Source: Nymphaea colorata
Taxonomy: Eukaryota; Streptophyta; Magnoliopsida; Nymphaeales; Nymphaeaceae
DNA length: 64,000 nt
Assembly (NCBI RefSeq): GCF_008831285.2
Contig: NC_045151.1
Span: 1,669,544-1,733,543 of the forward strand
Direction: 5' to 3'
The notes beneath the pieces were generated by a model. That model searched no databases. It saw only the letters and a list, made by a program, of their open reading frames with translations, and was not told the origin of the DNA. A program made the translations under genes and the position numbers. This document shows, piece by piece, positions 1 to 11,689 of this stretch. The stretch's first letter is position 1, and each line of letters begins with the position of its first letter.

Positions 1-2898
1 ATCAAAAGATTGTGGTTGTGGATGGAGCAATGCCTAATCTGGAAAGTCAGAGAAGAAGGATTGTAAGTTTTGTTGGTGGGATTGATCTTTGTGATGGTCG
101 ATATGATACTCCATATCACAGTCTCTTTAGGACTTTGGATACTGCCCACCATGATGATTTCCATCAGCCCAATTTTGCTGGTGGTTCGATTAAGAAAGGG
201 GGACCCAGAGAGCCATGGCATGACATACATAGTCGCCTTGAAGGACCAATTGCTTGGGATGTGCTATATAACTTTGAACAGAGGTGGAGGAAGCAGGGTG
301 GAAAAGATTTGCTAGTGCAGCTAAGAGATCTTAGTGACATCATTATTCCTCCATCACCAGTGACTTTCTCTGAAGACAGAGAGACTTGGAACGTGCAATT
401 ATTTAGATCAATTGATGGAGGTGCTGCTTTTGGCTTCCCAGATACACCTGAAGATGCTGCTAAAGCTGGGTTGATTAGTGGAAAAGATAACATCATTGAT
501 AGAAGCATTCAAGATGCTTACATAAATGCCATTCGTAGGGCCAAAGATTTCATCTACATAGAAAACCAGTATTTCCTTGGGAGCTCATTTGATTGGAAGG
601 CTGATGGTATAAAACCTGAAGATATCAATGCTCTGCACGTCATACCAAAGGAGCTTTCCTTGAAGATTGTAAGTAAAATAGAAGCTGGTGAAAGGTTTGC
701 AGTCTATGTTGTGGTGCCAATGTGGCCAGAAGGTGTGCCTGAAAGTGGTTCAGTTCAGGCAATACTTGATTGGCAAAGGAGGACAATGGAAATGATGTAT
801 ACAGATATTGCTCAAGCTATACGTGCTAAGCAGATAAATGCTGAACCTAAGGATTATTTAACCTTCTTCTGTCTTGGCAATCGGGAAACCAAGAAGAGTG
901 GTGAATATACTCCAGAGGAATCACCGGAGCCAGATACTGACTATATTAGAGCCCAGGAAGCAAGAAGATTTATGATATATGTCCATGCCAAGATGATGAT
1001 TGGTAAGATGTCTTTATACTCGAGAAATTTGTTTCTCTTTGCTTCATTGTGTAAACTCTGTTTCTTAATTTGCTGAACGCATGAAAAGCTTAACTTCTGT
1101 TTTCTTATTTGTTAATACATGGAAAGGCTTCGGAGTAATTTTTCTTGTTACTAAGACATGTTTCTCTTGATTATCATCAATATACTTTTCATTTATGAAT
1201 TGGAAACTTTTTTGTTCATGTCAATATGAGAAAAATCTGTTCATATGTTCTGAACTCTTCAATTTATCTAAAAAATCCTGTACATCGTGTATTTGATGAA
1301 TGCAGTCTTTTGCCTTCATGCTTTTTATAATGAAGGGTCCCATCACTGGATGTTTCTGTTACTAAAATGTCTCACTTATTTTTTTTAAATTTAAATGTGT
1401 GTTGTCCAAATATCCAGTGCTATTTCTCTATACAATTCCTGGGCTTTCACCAGATTGGCATGATTTTCCAACATTGTAGTTGGTGATTGGAAACCTTTCA
1501 GGATTCCATGGATCCTGCAAACATCTTATTTAGCCTTGGTATTGGATTCATCATTCAAGTATTATTAAATCACTAATTGATCTTCCAGTAATAGATTTTC
1601 TTATGTTTTTCTCTCTTTGCTTTGAAAAGCTTTTGAAGTGGACCTTGACTCTTTTTTCACAGTAAAAAAATACGTCCAGGATATTTCAAGAAGGTGCCAG
1701 AGCTTGTTTAGATAGATTGAAATCAAAATTTTCAAAATTACCATAGTTGCTAGAGAAATATTTTGGATGATCTCACAGATACTAGTACGGTTCAGCCAAC
1801 AGCCATCTGGGTTTGGCCTCCTTCCTGGACAAAATATGTGGCTGTACATAATCTCTGGGATTAAAACTGGAGCTTATGTATACTGCTTCACGGAGGGAAA
1901 GTGGGATTTTACTGGTGTATGACCTGGTTGCAGAGGACATAAACAGAGACTGCATACCATGTAGTTTTGCGGCTGAAAACTTCAAGATTACCAGTGCATG
2001 AAACCAAAGAAATGATACTAGTTTACATTCTAATAGTCTGTGTATTTCTTGTCTTACCCCTAGGCTGGATGGGCTAGGCTTTTCCCATTTGATATTTTCC
2101 TCCAATCTTCACTTTATTCTTGTTTTGTTTACTACTAATGTTTATTCCATCAGCATCCTAATGTCTCAAAATTATTTTGACTTGTAAAAAAGAGTTTGCA
2201 AATTTCAAAGAAAGAGAGAAACAGAGGTCAGCTAATTTTTGAAGGTCGTTTTTGAGATTTCACTGTAAATTGAATCTTGGATCTGTACTTATCTCTTAGT
2301 TAACCTTTCAAGAATAACTGTGTCAACTAAAAGCATGGGCACAAAACTGAAAACTAGACCTTGTCTGTAAAATTTCGCTGTGAAGTCAGAAATGTTCAAA
2401 TTTATTTCCCAGCTATGGTTTTTAACCTTCAAATAACCTATATCCTGACAAATGCTTTTGGCAGTTGATGATGAATACATAATTGTTGGATCTGCCAATA
2501 TAAATCAAAGGTCCATGGATGGATCTAGAGACTCTGAAATAGCGATGGGAGCCTACCAACCATATCATCTAGCAACTAGAGAACCAGCGAGAGGACAAAT
2601 CCATGGCTTCAGAATGGCCCTGTGGTATGAACACCTTGGCATGCTTGATGATCTGTTTCTGCAGCCACAGAGCTTAGAATGCATTCGCAAGGTTAACAGA
2701 ATTGCGGACAAATACTGGGATTTGTACTCCAGCGATAACCTTGATCGAGACCTTCCAGGCCACTTGCTCACTTATCCAGTTGGAATTACAAACGATGGTG
2801 AAGTCACTCAGTTACCAGGGTTGGAGTTCTTCCCAGATACAAAAGCATCTGTCCTGGGAACAAAGTCTGACTACATGCCACCAATCCTCACAACATAG
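1..2898 (+). CDS. PLDα1-like: Phospholipase D alpha, 3' portion (partial at the left edge)
   Basis: Hydrolyses the head group of membrane phospholipids to phosphatidic acid, a stress and ABA signal in plants (family knowledge). Two exons are visible: 1-1002 and 2465-2898, with a GT-AG intron between them (donor GTAAGA at 1003, acceptor AG at 2463-2464). The window opens inside the histidine codon of the first HKD motif; its lysine is at 6-8 and its aspartate at 21-23. The second HKD motif (YVHAKMMI / VDDEY) is split by the intron inside a valine codon. About 477 residues are present, matching the C-terminal part of a ~810-residue alpha-class enzyme; the N-terminal C2 domain lies off the window. 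Also seen are IENQYFLG, an ERF tripeptide where Arabidopsis PLDα1 has its Gα-binding EKF/DRY-like motif, and the class-typical C-terminus [14 protein letters not shown]. No disruption is visible. Which alpha paralogue it is cannot be decided here. Confidence 0.95.
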
Positions 2899-4375
2899 GT
2901 CGAGCTAAGAAACTGCCTTCATCCATTTTGAGTTTCTCAAGTTTGTTTTTCTCTTGTTTATGCCAGGTGGCAGATGAAATTTAAAATAAGCATTAGAAAC
3001 TGTTTATGAATTCTGAATCGTTGTTATGCATTTCCAGCAGAGATTGATCAGGTACACATGTTTGGTGGTGATCACCGTTGTATATCTTTATCATGCGTGG
3101 TGTTGTACTTGCTTGTTGATTAACTGGTGTGTTGCCTTAATCAGTGTTTGTCATGTATCAGCTTTGTTGGTTTATCAATATGGACAGGCTTATTATCTGG
3201 TTCTGCTTTTTGTGGTTTGTTAAAATGTTGAAACATGGCTATGCGGGGACCTAAAATAAGAGAATGAACAGACGCGAGTACTAGTAACTGCGGAGATGGT
3301 GCCACCACCTGACCACCCTACAAAAACGATATGCAAACTGGAAGTTTAGCAGGTGTTCTCAATGGTGGAATAGATGAACAAGCCAGCCACAAAAGCAATA
3401 GAGGCAGAAAGCGATCTCATGAGTTTGAAAGTTGTCATTTACCAATAGACAGAATGCAACATTTGAGTGCAAGCTCCCGAAAGTGTCCTTAGACAGGTTG
3501 AGACTTGGGAAGCAGCTTCTTAGGTATCCCTGTGGTTATGTCTGAGCGTTTGTTTTGTAAAATTAACAGTGTAAATGAATTTTCGTGTTTAAAGTCTGGG
3601 GAATCTACATAAAATCATCTTTGTTAGGGTACTGTAGATAATATCTTATAAGTCAAGAAGTTCGTTCAACTTTCTGGCTCATAAATTATTCTTTCCGTAG
3701 CGTGACAAATATGATCATGTATGAATTTCTACGTTATAAAGAAAACAAACATATCACAGCGACCCTGCCTAAGCTGACCCAAGTGCCCAAATTTAACAGG
3801 TTCTAACTTCATCTTGTTGCTGGCTTCAGTTTGAACAAAATGCATTCAACTGCTCAAAATTTGTTAAAATCTTTAAACTGGAGACTACTTTGAGGTCACA
3901 CATGAATTGTGAAAAAAAAAATCCTTTCTTTTGAAGAATACACATTTCTGTGTGTGCACCGATTCTCTCCCGTATGATGTTTGCTAAGAAGTGAAGCTGT
4001 GGCTTTTGGGGACCTTATCTGATGAACTTGACTCGATTACCAATCGGTGCAAAGCTATAACTTAAGCGGAATCTGAAACAAAAGGGAGGTTATTATTTAC
4101 CTCCTCATCTTGGACAACAGGCTAAAAGAAGACAAACGCCCTTCTTTTACAGCAAAGAGACCCTCTTCATGCACAAGCCTTGCAGCACAAACATTCACCC
4201 ATATTTGAGGGTATGATGTATTTCATGTTTGAATTGAAGCAAAAAATGTCTCATGAATCAAGAACACCCTTAACGAAATCTTGACCTTTTTTTTTTTTCA
4301 TTTCACTTGCCGAAACCACATTTTTTTGTTTTCCCTTGCATTTGTCAAAACCACCCCAGGAAGAGAGACTTTGTC
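2899..4375. other. PLD 3' UTR and intergenic DNA
   Basis: Directly after the PLD stop comes U-rich sequence with AATAAG-like poly(A) words (about 2985), consistent with a 3' UTR of a few hundred bases. Beyond about 3300 I see no gene, long reading frame or RNA gene. Confidence 0.45.
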
Positions 4376-4745
4376 CCTAGGGATGTCAATATCTCCAATT
4401 TGGTTCGGATATTCGACCCAACCATTCCAAAATAATCAGATGTGGAAAAAATTTAATATCTAATTAAGTAATCGATCAGATTCAAATTTAAGAAATGACA
4501 TCCAATCTGATTCGGATATACAGAAATATTTGATCAGATTCAGATATGGAATCGGATTGGATTTATTATATACGAATATCATGTATTCAATGTTCTTACA
4601 TATTGAAATCGGTCAAATTCAGTTCAGAATTCAGATTTGGATCTTGATATGAATGTAAAAATTGAATTTGGATCAGATTCAGATTATGAAATCAGATTTT
4701 AGATTTAGATTTGAATTAGGATATGAATTTTCTTTGTTCCCTCAT
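4376..4745. repeat. Degenerate AT-rich dispersed repeat of GATTCAGATT-type words
   Basis: About 370 bp made of drifting copies of short words such as AATCAGATT, ATTCAGATAT and GGATCAGATTC. It begins with CCTAGGGATGTCAATAT, a start common to a class of dispersed plant repeats. Similar word-rich stretches occur near 13990-14170 and 62930-63130. I could not confirm terminal inverted repeats or a target-site duplication, so the element class is unknown. Confidence 0.5.
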
Positions 4746-5203
4746 AGGTGCTAGCTTATATTCACATGCTAGAGATGCTCTGTCTTCTTCTCAGCTCATA
4801 TTCACATGCTAGATAATTAATGATCTATCTTTCTTTTCCTTCTTTCAACTGTCAATCCAACCTAGATCAAAGATCATTCCTAATAGGTCAAACACTTAAA
4901 ATGCTCTGACACCTATATGTTTCGCTATTGTTGAAACATGAAGCCTATGAGGACAACGATGAGCCCAACTGGTTAATAGGATTGGATTGCTCAGACATTG
5001 CCATATTAGGAGTACATCTGAAAAGCATTAATTACAAATTAGCAAATTTACTTTAAAAACATTTGTGTGTGTGCATGTGTGTGTATGATCACAACTTACA
5101 TCATCGACAAAAAAATTATCTTCTTTTCTAACTTTATATAACCCAATGAGTTTGTGAATTTTGAGCTCAGAATGTGCCTTTTGAGCTCAGAATGAGTTTA
5201 GCC

Positions 5204-5207
<4 letters not shown>

Positions 5208-5265
<58 letters not shown>
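5208..5265. repeat. Compound (CA)n(TA)n microsatellite
   Basis: Uninterrupted AC dinucleotides run to 5240 and pass directly into TA dinucleotides to about 5265. It is preceded by a short tandem copy of TTGAGCTCAGAATG at 5161 and 5181. Confidence 0.95.
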
Positions 5266-5269
5266 GAGT

Positions 5270-6930
5270 GAGTGCAACTCCTCTGTGCCGACAGGAAACA
5301 TGAGGGGCACTAATTTAGAAAAAATTGAAACCTTTAGAGGCACCAAGAACAACTAGTTGAGAGTACTAATATATAAATAAAAGAGTTTAAAAGAATTGTG
5401 TGGGCAACTGCTTACACATGGCTTCACCATTGCGGTTCACCAGAAAGCACTGGCAGAAACTTCTGCAACTGCTCCAGCGATGCAATCAGGCCCCCCACCT
5501 TTCCCATGGCGATGAACATTCTGGGCGAAGCTAAGTTTACACGCTATGAAGCTACGACTTTGCTGGTGCTTTCGTATTGGAAGATGACTCGAACTCTCTG
5601 GCGGACAAAAAGTGTTCTTCTTTCTACACTTGTGTGCTGATCGCAGGGTCCATTGCCCATCAGATAAAACGGAAAGCAGGCCGTCCCAATCGGAATCAAA
5701 CCTTTTCTAATTTGATGCATACACGATGCAATTTACACACGACATTTTTTTTCAATGGTGTTTCATCTTCCTAATTTTTCTTATTATTCTTAAATTTCTG
5801 ATCTTAGATATCTTTCTTTTATAATCTTATTGTTTGTTTTCCTGTTTTTTACATGAGAAAACCGAGAGATTTTGTTAACCAGCTACACCAAACGGTTTGA
5901 AACATCATAAAAATCTACAGTTTTAACCTTAGCTACAGTTTTTAATTTTTCCTGTTATCCCCACTTATTTTTTGGGTGATAAAGGCGTTGGGGCCTTCAC
6001 TCTCCTCATCTGCATCAAAATCTTGATGTCTTAATATGTCCCAGCTAATTCCAATCATACATATGTGACTTTGATTATTTACTTGAAAAGAATTCAACTT
6101 CCATTCATTCTAGAACACTCAATTAACTATATATATATATACCACCACCAACAAGTAAAACATGGAGATCTAAAGGTTATATGCACACACTCTTTGACAA
6201 AAAGTTTCATGGGATGACTAACTAATTACTCTTCCTACCCTCTACTTTCCATACCAAACCAGCCATTGGCGCTGCCGTTTTTGGACTCTCTCTTTCTCTT
6301 TCTGTCTTTCTCTCTCTGTTGTCGCCAAAAGTCAAATTGACAAGGGGAACTATTAATTCAATCAGTACTTATCTTTTTCACTGCACATAATGCGGACTAC
6401 CTTGATATAGATTTCCGGCTGATCTACCGATCACCGACTAGAAGTTTCGACGAATTCCGGCAGACGGATACGGCCCGCTTCGCCGGATCTCAAAAAGGTA
6501 AAGGAAAGAAGAATTTATGACCCGTTCGCCGCCTAGTATTAAATCAAATGGGAAGGATGGATAAGTGGGCCTCGTCTAAACGATCATTAAACTACATAAG
6601 TAAGATCAATTATTGGACGGCCTGAACGATTAATTATTAATCTTGATTAACAAATGCTCCTCGCCTGAATTGCCCACCAACTCTGAAATAAAATACAAAA
6701 AAGAAAACGAAAGTATAAGATAAACAAAGAAAAGGAAAACAACGTTTCCCATTTGGGTTTGGGTGACGACACATGAAATGGTGACGCAGGACCAGACGTT
6801 TCCTTGTGGCCTATGATTCACAGGCGTCCGTTTCTACACCTTTTGCTTACATAAGAAAACCCAGGGAATCTTCGGGTGCACCAGACATTGCGTGATGAAC
6901 TGTACCTGAACCTCAAGTTGCCCTTCTCCT
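5270..6930. other. Intergenic DNA and distal promoter of the downstream small gene
   Basis: No supported gene. It holds a short (TA)n at about 6130, a CT-rich tract at 6286-6320, and two TGACG words at 6764 and 6782, which resemble the paired as-1/TGA-bZIP sites of stress promoters. That last reading is inference only. Confidence 0.4.
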
Positions 6931-6935
6931 TTCCT

Positions 6936-6943
6936 TATAAATA
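6936..6943 (+). promoter_or_regulatory. Probable TATA box of the small membrane-protein gene
   Basis: TATAAATA lies 84 bp upstream of the chosen ATG at 7020. That would place transcription start near 6967 and give a 5' leader of about 50 nt with no intervening ATG. Confidence 0.6.
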
Positions 6944-7019
6944 ATGGCAGCTCACCGGAGTTGAACCGGCTCGCTCATCTCTCGACCGCCACTCTCCCCC
7001 CTTTCTACAGAGTTCTCGG

Positions 7020-8408
7020 ATGCCTTCCTTCAGTGGCTCGCAGGGAGCGGCTCTAGCCACCGCCGTCGTCGTCTCCGGCACCGTAATTCTCATGGTTTTC
7101 CGCCGCAAAGGGATATTTCCGGTTGCCCATTTGGAGGCAGCGGCCGACAGTCCACGGCCATGTATCGCTTCAGGTGGGTAGCATGCATCTCTGCCTTGTT
7201 CCTCTCGCTTCTTTGATCTACACCATTTTTTTGCCTTTCAAATTGATTTCGTTCGTCCGATTGGCGTTCGCCGTTAAATCACCTTTCAACACCTGGCGGA
7301 ATCGGTCCTCCGTGCAGTTGGTCAAGGTCATGGTCGGCAGGTTTTGCTTTTGAATTGTGTAGAAATGACTAGGATTAAGTTAAAGCTTAGTTGTGACCCG
7401 CTTGGTGTTCCTGGTCCAGGGCTGGTAGGCCATTGGTTACTCGTTACTGATATACAATACAAGTTAAAGTATAACACAAGCTCTAACATATAGTTTTGGT
7501 CTTTTAAGTGGATTAGAAGAAAAACAACAAGGAGAGACTTTGATTGTTAAGTTAGATTCATAAAAGAGTCGCCGTATCGACTCTTCTTGAATGTTATTGG
7601 TGGCGAAGCAAGCTCTAAACTTTGATTGAAGACTAGAAAGGGACAAATGGAAGACTATGACCCCTCAAACACAAACTCAGGACAAATAACCCCCATATAG
7701 GCTTGCATATTGGGTAGACCAAAGCTAGTCTAGTCATATACTTACTTAGATCATACATTTGATCTTGCTAAATTATTAACAGTTTGATAAGAATACGTTG
7801 ATGAATTAAAGAAAAAACTTTTTTAGCAGTTGAGAAATACAAGGAAGTCAAATTGGTAGCGACCATTTGTTGGATTAATGCGACCAGAAGCTCCTCAAAG
7901 TTGCAGTCACATTGTTTCAGACAGAAAGCATCATTTCTTGGCGTGGTTGCCCCTGACAGAGCGCCCCTCGTTTGGGACGGCATGGTGGAGAGATGACTTC
8001 TAATATGATATAATTTTTCTGCTCGTGGTTTCCGTTTGTCACTAGATAAATGGAAGTTCGCTTTATATTTTTTGTCATGGAAAAGGAAAAACTCGTGGCT
8101 CACAATAATGGCGCCCACTGTACACAGGGAAGAAGAGGAACACGAAGACGAAGAGCAAGAAAAGGGTGCGTTTCGCTCACGATGTGTTGGAGCCATCTGG
8201 GAACAACGAAGAGTTCAGAAGGAAGCACACCCTTGCCCTGAAACTGAGATACGAAGGGCAGGCGGGAAACCAGGACCGCGCGCCGGCGGAGCAGGAGAAA
8301 ACCACCAAGCAAGTCTGCCGGAAAGTTAGGAACATGCCGGAAAACCAGGCGGTCCTGTACAATGGGATCTTGAGAGATCGTGTCAGAAGAATGGCAGCAT
8401 CCTACTGA
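7020..8408 (+). CDS. Small plant-specific protein with one N-terminal membrane span (uncharacterised family)
   Basis: Two exons, 7020-7173 and 8128-8408, joined in phase 1. The intron of 954 nt has donor GTGGGT and acceptor TACACAG. Together they encode 144 residues. The N-terminus MPSFSGSQGAALATAVVV leads into one hydrophobic segment (about residues 9-27), followed by a basic RRK anchor. The middle is a lysine-rich stretch (KKRVRFAHDVLEPSG, EEFRRKH), and the protein ends in MPENQAVLYNGILRDRVRRM plus four residues. I recall this N-terminal hydrophobic / KKRVxFAxDV / C-terminal LYNGILRDR layout from unannotated angiosperm proteins of similar size, but know no function. The start is supported by a TATA box 84 bp upstream and by good phase across the junction. 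The intron also carries frame-shadow ORFs that are not genes. Confidence 0.72.
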
Positions 8409-9308
8409 TTCAACCGGAAAACCGGGTGGTATTCAATTCCCTTCACTGCATCGCGATCGTGCAGTTGTATAGTTTTTTCTGTTTTGGCATCGATGGAAGA
8501 GGGCATGAACGCCATTGCCTCTGTAGGAATTAACCATGGTTGTAAATATCGATCGGTTGTCGTCAAACTTCCGATCCCCACCATGAATTTCGTAAGGAAT
8601 CGGGAAATCCAAGCTTTTACTGAATTTTCTCAGACGTCTGAAGCCCGTCCGTTTCCGGTAGACTTTGGACCAACTGCTCCGGGCCAACTACTGCCATTAT
8701 TGTGCCTTTACTGTGCGCCACGTGATCCACCATGATTATCGATCAGTCCACCTTCCACACTCGTGGTTTCTTTTCCCTTTTTATTGTGCAATTTTACAAA
8801 TCCAGGTCAAGCCAAGGAAGCAGGGGCGATGAACATGGTGGCTTATGTGGCGGAGGAGGGCATGTGCCGTGTCGCGACCAAACATGCCGGCCATGTGTCC
8901 CTCCATGTGCGTGGGGTGGCATCCTTCCTTTTCCTATTCTTTCAGATATGAAGTCTGTCATACCTACCACGCTCCAGAAGCAGCCAAAACGACAAGTTTT
9001 GATATGGAATCTTATATCTAAAGTCTTCTGCATTTATCAATTTGCTTCTTCCATGTTCCTCAAGTAATGGGAATTGACTTACTTTACATGGTAAGTCCAT
9101 TGCCATCTCACCATCCGTCCGTCCTATCACATCACAGTGAGATGCCATACGGATTTCTTTCATTCAAGTCTTGATGGATTTCTTTCAAATCTTGAAACAA
9201 TCAATATAAGAAAATTGGAACAAACTCTAATCAAGGTTTATAAGAGAAAAAAAAGGTAATGATAGCCTCTCTTTGGCAGTCACTCTCTCTGCATCATCAT
9301 CTTCATGC

Positions 9309-9314
<6 letters not shown>
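8409..9314. other. 3' flank of the small gene; no further gene seen
   Basis: Moderately GC-rich sequence with several short open frames (for example 8484-8735 and 8732-9067). None has recognisable domains, splice support or a promoter. Part is likely the 3' UTR of the gene ending at 8408. Confidence 0.35.

Positions 9315-9358
<44 letters not shown>
9315..9358. repeat. (TA)n microsatellite
   Basis: About 44 bp of perfect TA dinucleotides. Confidence 0.95.
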
Positions 9359-9359
<1 letters not shown>

Positions 9360-9363
<4 letters not shown>

Positions 9364-11000
9364 GAGTGAAAAGAGATGAGATGATGCTCTTAATATAAAG
9401 ATCAATAGCACCCTTCAGGAATCGAATTGAGGACGTGCTATAACACGCCACCCAACATGACATGTTGCATTACACATGAATTGGTAGAAAGAGAAATTGA
9501 GAGAGGCGTAATATAATATAAGAAAATCTTTTGGCCTTGTCAAACACGTGATTTTACAAAGTAACGCCTAGTAGGCCATGTCTTTCAGGCTGCCTGATGA
9601 GATAATTAATATGCTTAATCAAATACACCACAAAACACTACCAGTTTGTTAGTGGAGAAGGGAAAGCACGAAGAAGTATATACACTTAATTAAGTGGCAA
9701 GTGATGTGTTTAATTAACCTTTGGATTACAGCAGATCGCAGATGATCTTCCTGGCTCAACTAGGAATTAGACATTTCTAACAAAATTTCTCTCAAGGGGA
9801 GTCCCAATCAAGCTCCTCAAGCATTGTGGAAATGTGCAACTATACAGAGAGCTACATGGGCTTCATTCTTGGCTCTTCATAGACATACTCCTCTCGCCCT
9901 TGGGCGACCGTTTGACACCCATAATAGATTGTTACTGTCCGCCAATTTTGCTCCAAAATTTTAGATAGATTCATGGAACAGTATGTATAGGGTTTTATGA
10001 ATGTGCCTCAAGTTTTGGAATAGTTTCACTTAATAGTAATAATTGTTACTGATGCCAAATGACTTTTAAAGATTATAACAATTGGAAGTGTCATTTACCA
10101 ATAGATGCATCGTTTGCAAAGTTGATAACTGAATCAGCAAAATCAGTGGCAGCTTGAGATCTAGTGAGGCTATTAACTTTGGGCCGACCAAGCTTTAAGA
10201 CCAAATGGCCAAGAAATGCTAGTTTGCAACCATTTCCCATGTTGGTGTGCGTCGATATGAAATCGTAAGAACGACATGACCTAAAGAACCTGTTCTGCAA
10301 TGAGCGTATACCCCGAAAAGGCTGATGCCCCTTTGTCCCTCCTTCTATCCTCGGGGTCGAGGACTACTTGGGAACCTCGGTTACTTATGGTTGCTCCATT
10401 CAAGTCGAAAGTAACACTTACACCATTTGCTGTCTAATAATGCTCACAGGAATCGAATCGATGCTCTTATTAATTAGGTTTATGGAATTCATACAAAATT
10501 TGTCATCCAGAAACACATTAGCTGACATATACAAATTAATAGCCAAAATTCCAATTAACATTGAGATCCTTGGTGAAATATACACATTGCGTGACACTTA
10601 TTTGGGTGGCGCTTCAAATTGAGTCTTTAGGAAAACGAGGTTTGGAGAAAACTGAGCTTTAAATTGAAAGAAAAGAAGTTGCCTCCCCTTAACTTTTATA
10701 AACGTAGCTCATTTTTTTGTTATTTACGGAATTCACACAAAATTTTGTCATCCATAAGTACATTAAATGACATGTATAAACTAACATCCAAACAAGTAAA
10801 ACTTGATTTTTACTTATAGGAAAACTCAATTGAAAAATCAAGTTTTTTTGCCTAACTAGCTTCAAGTATAAACCAAATTTTAAGAAATGTTGTTAAAGTC
10901 GCCATCCTTGGTAGGTAAGAGAAAAAATATACTAGCAACTTGTGCCTTACAAGGTTGCATCTTTTAAACTTTCTCCGCTAGCTTTTGAAGCATAGGTTCG
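9360..11000. other. Intergenic, no gene recognised
   Basis: AT-rich sequence. Near-copies of the phrases 'ATTCACACAAAATTTTGTCATCC' / 'GAATTCATACAAAATTTGTCATCC' occur at about 10485 and 10730, so a short segment with an 'acattaa..tgacat' core is locally duplicated. Nothing else is supportable. Confidence 0.35.
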
Positions 11001-11188
11001 CAGGGATGGAGCCAGTGGCCCGCATGGGCCTTGTCTCCACCTTTATTTAAAGAAAAAAACATGTAAATTTTAGAAAATAATTTTACTTGTTCTATATAGA
11101 AATTTTGAAAAATGATATTTCGACTCGCGTTAAAATTTAAAAACTTTAATTTGGCTCCATTCATGAAGAATTTTTGGCTCCGCCCCTA
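11001..11188. mobile_element. MITE-like element with GGAGCCA-type inverted ends
   Basis: The left end reads CAGGGATGGAGCCA. The right end, reverse-complemented, reads TAGGGGCGGAGCCA, giving about 14-bp imperfect inverted ends around an AT-rich core of about 160 bp. Related copies lie at 59345-59523 (same core with ACATGTAA, a TTTTAAAAAT-like stretch and AATTTATAAACTTTAATT) and more distantly at 54556-54689. No target-site duplication was found, so this is called from its ends and its repetition. Confidence 0.55.
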
Positions 11189-11470
11189 TTGGCCCGAGAT
11201 TTGCCTAAGGTGGAGGGGGGGGGGGGATATCATGATGTCATTCTGATTTGGGCCCCACTATGTATTTTGTTGTTTGACTTGGGTTTGATGTTGCACATAT
11301 ATGATGATGGTTTGTTATATATGTTATGACACAGTTTTTGTGATCTACCGTGCAACACAGTCATGCATGTATATCACTTCTACAAAGTAGAGCACTATAT
11401 CTACTTAGGACATATCACACTATGCACCAATTACGCATGTTGGTTTTGGCCCAGCCTCCACATTGTTTCT

Positions 11471-11688
11471 AGTAGCGAAGCTACCTTGTGGCTGGCATGG
11501 GCAACTGCCCACCCAGCCTAAGTAAACCTTTAGAAAAGTTTTACTATGATAACACTGGACTCAGGCCTAGCTATATGCAAGGCTCACACCAGACTTAGGT
11601 AGTTGCCTTGTCATTCAATATGCACTAAACAGATTGCAATAATAAGATAGATCAGTGTCTTTCAGCTAAAAATTTATGGCTTCGCCAA
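11471..11688. mobile_element. Possible diverged MITE with GCGAAGC-type ends
   Basis: The left end GTAGCGAAGCTA and the reverse-complemented right end TTGGCGAAGCCA resemble the ends of the neighbouring GGAGCCA element. The interior is unlike it. No target-site duplication is visible. Confidence 0.35.
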
Positions 11689-11689
11689 T

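Noticed and set aside
8484-8735. 83-codon open frame after the small membrane-protein gene
   Set aside because: No domain or promoter, overlaps other frames, and is most likely 3' UTR or chance.
9419-9470. Possible tRNA-like sequence (GGAATCGAATT resembles a reversed B box)
   Set aside because: No matching A box, acceptor stem or cloverleaf could be drawn; no tRNA gene was found in the window.
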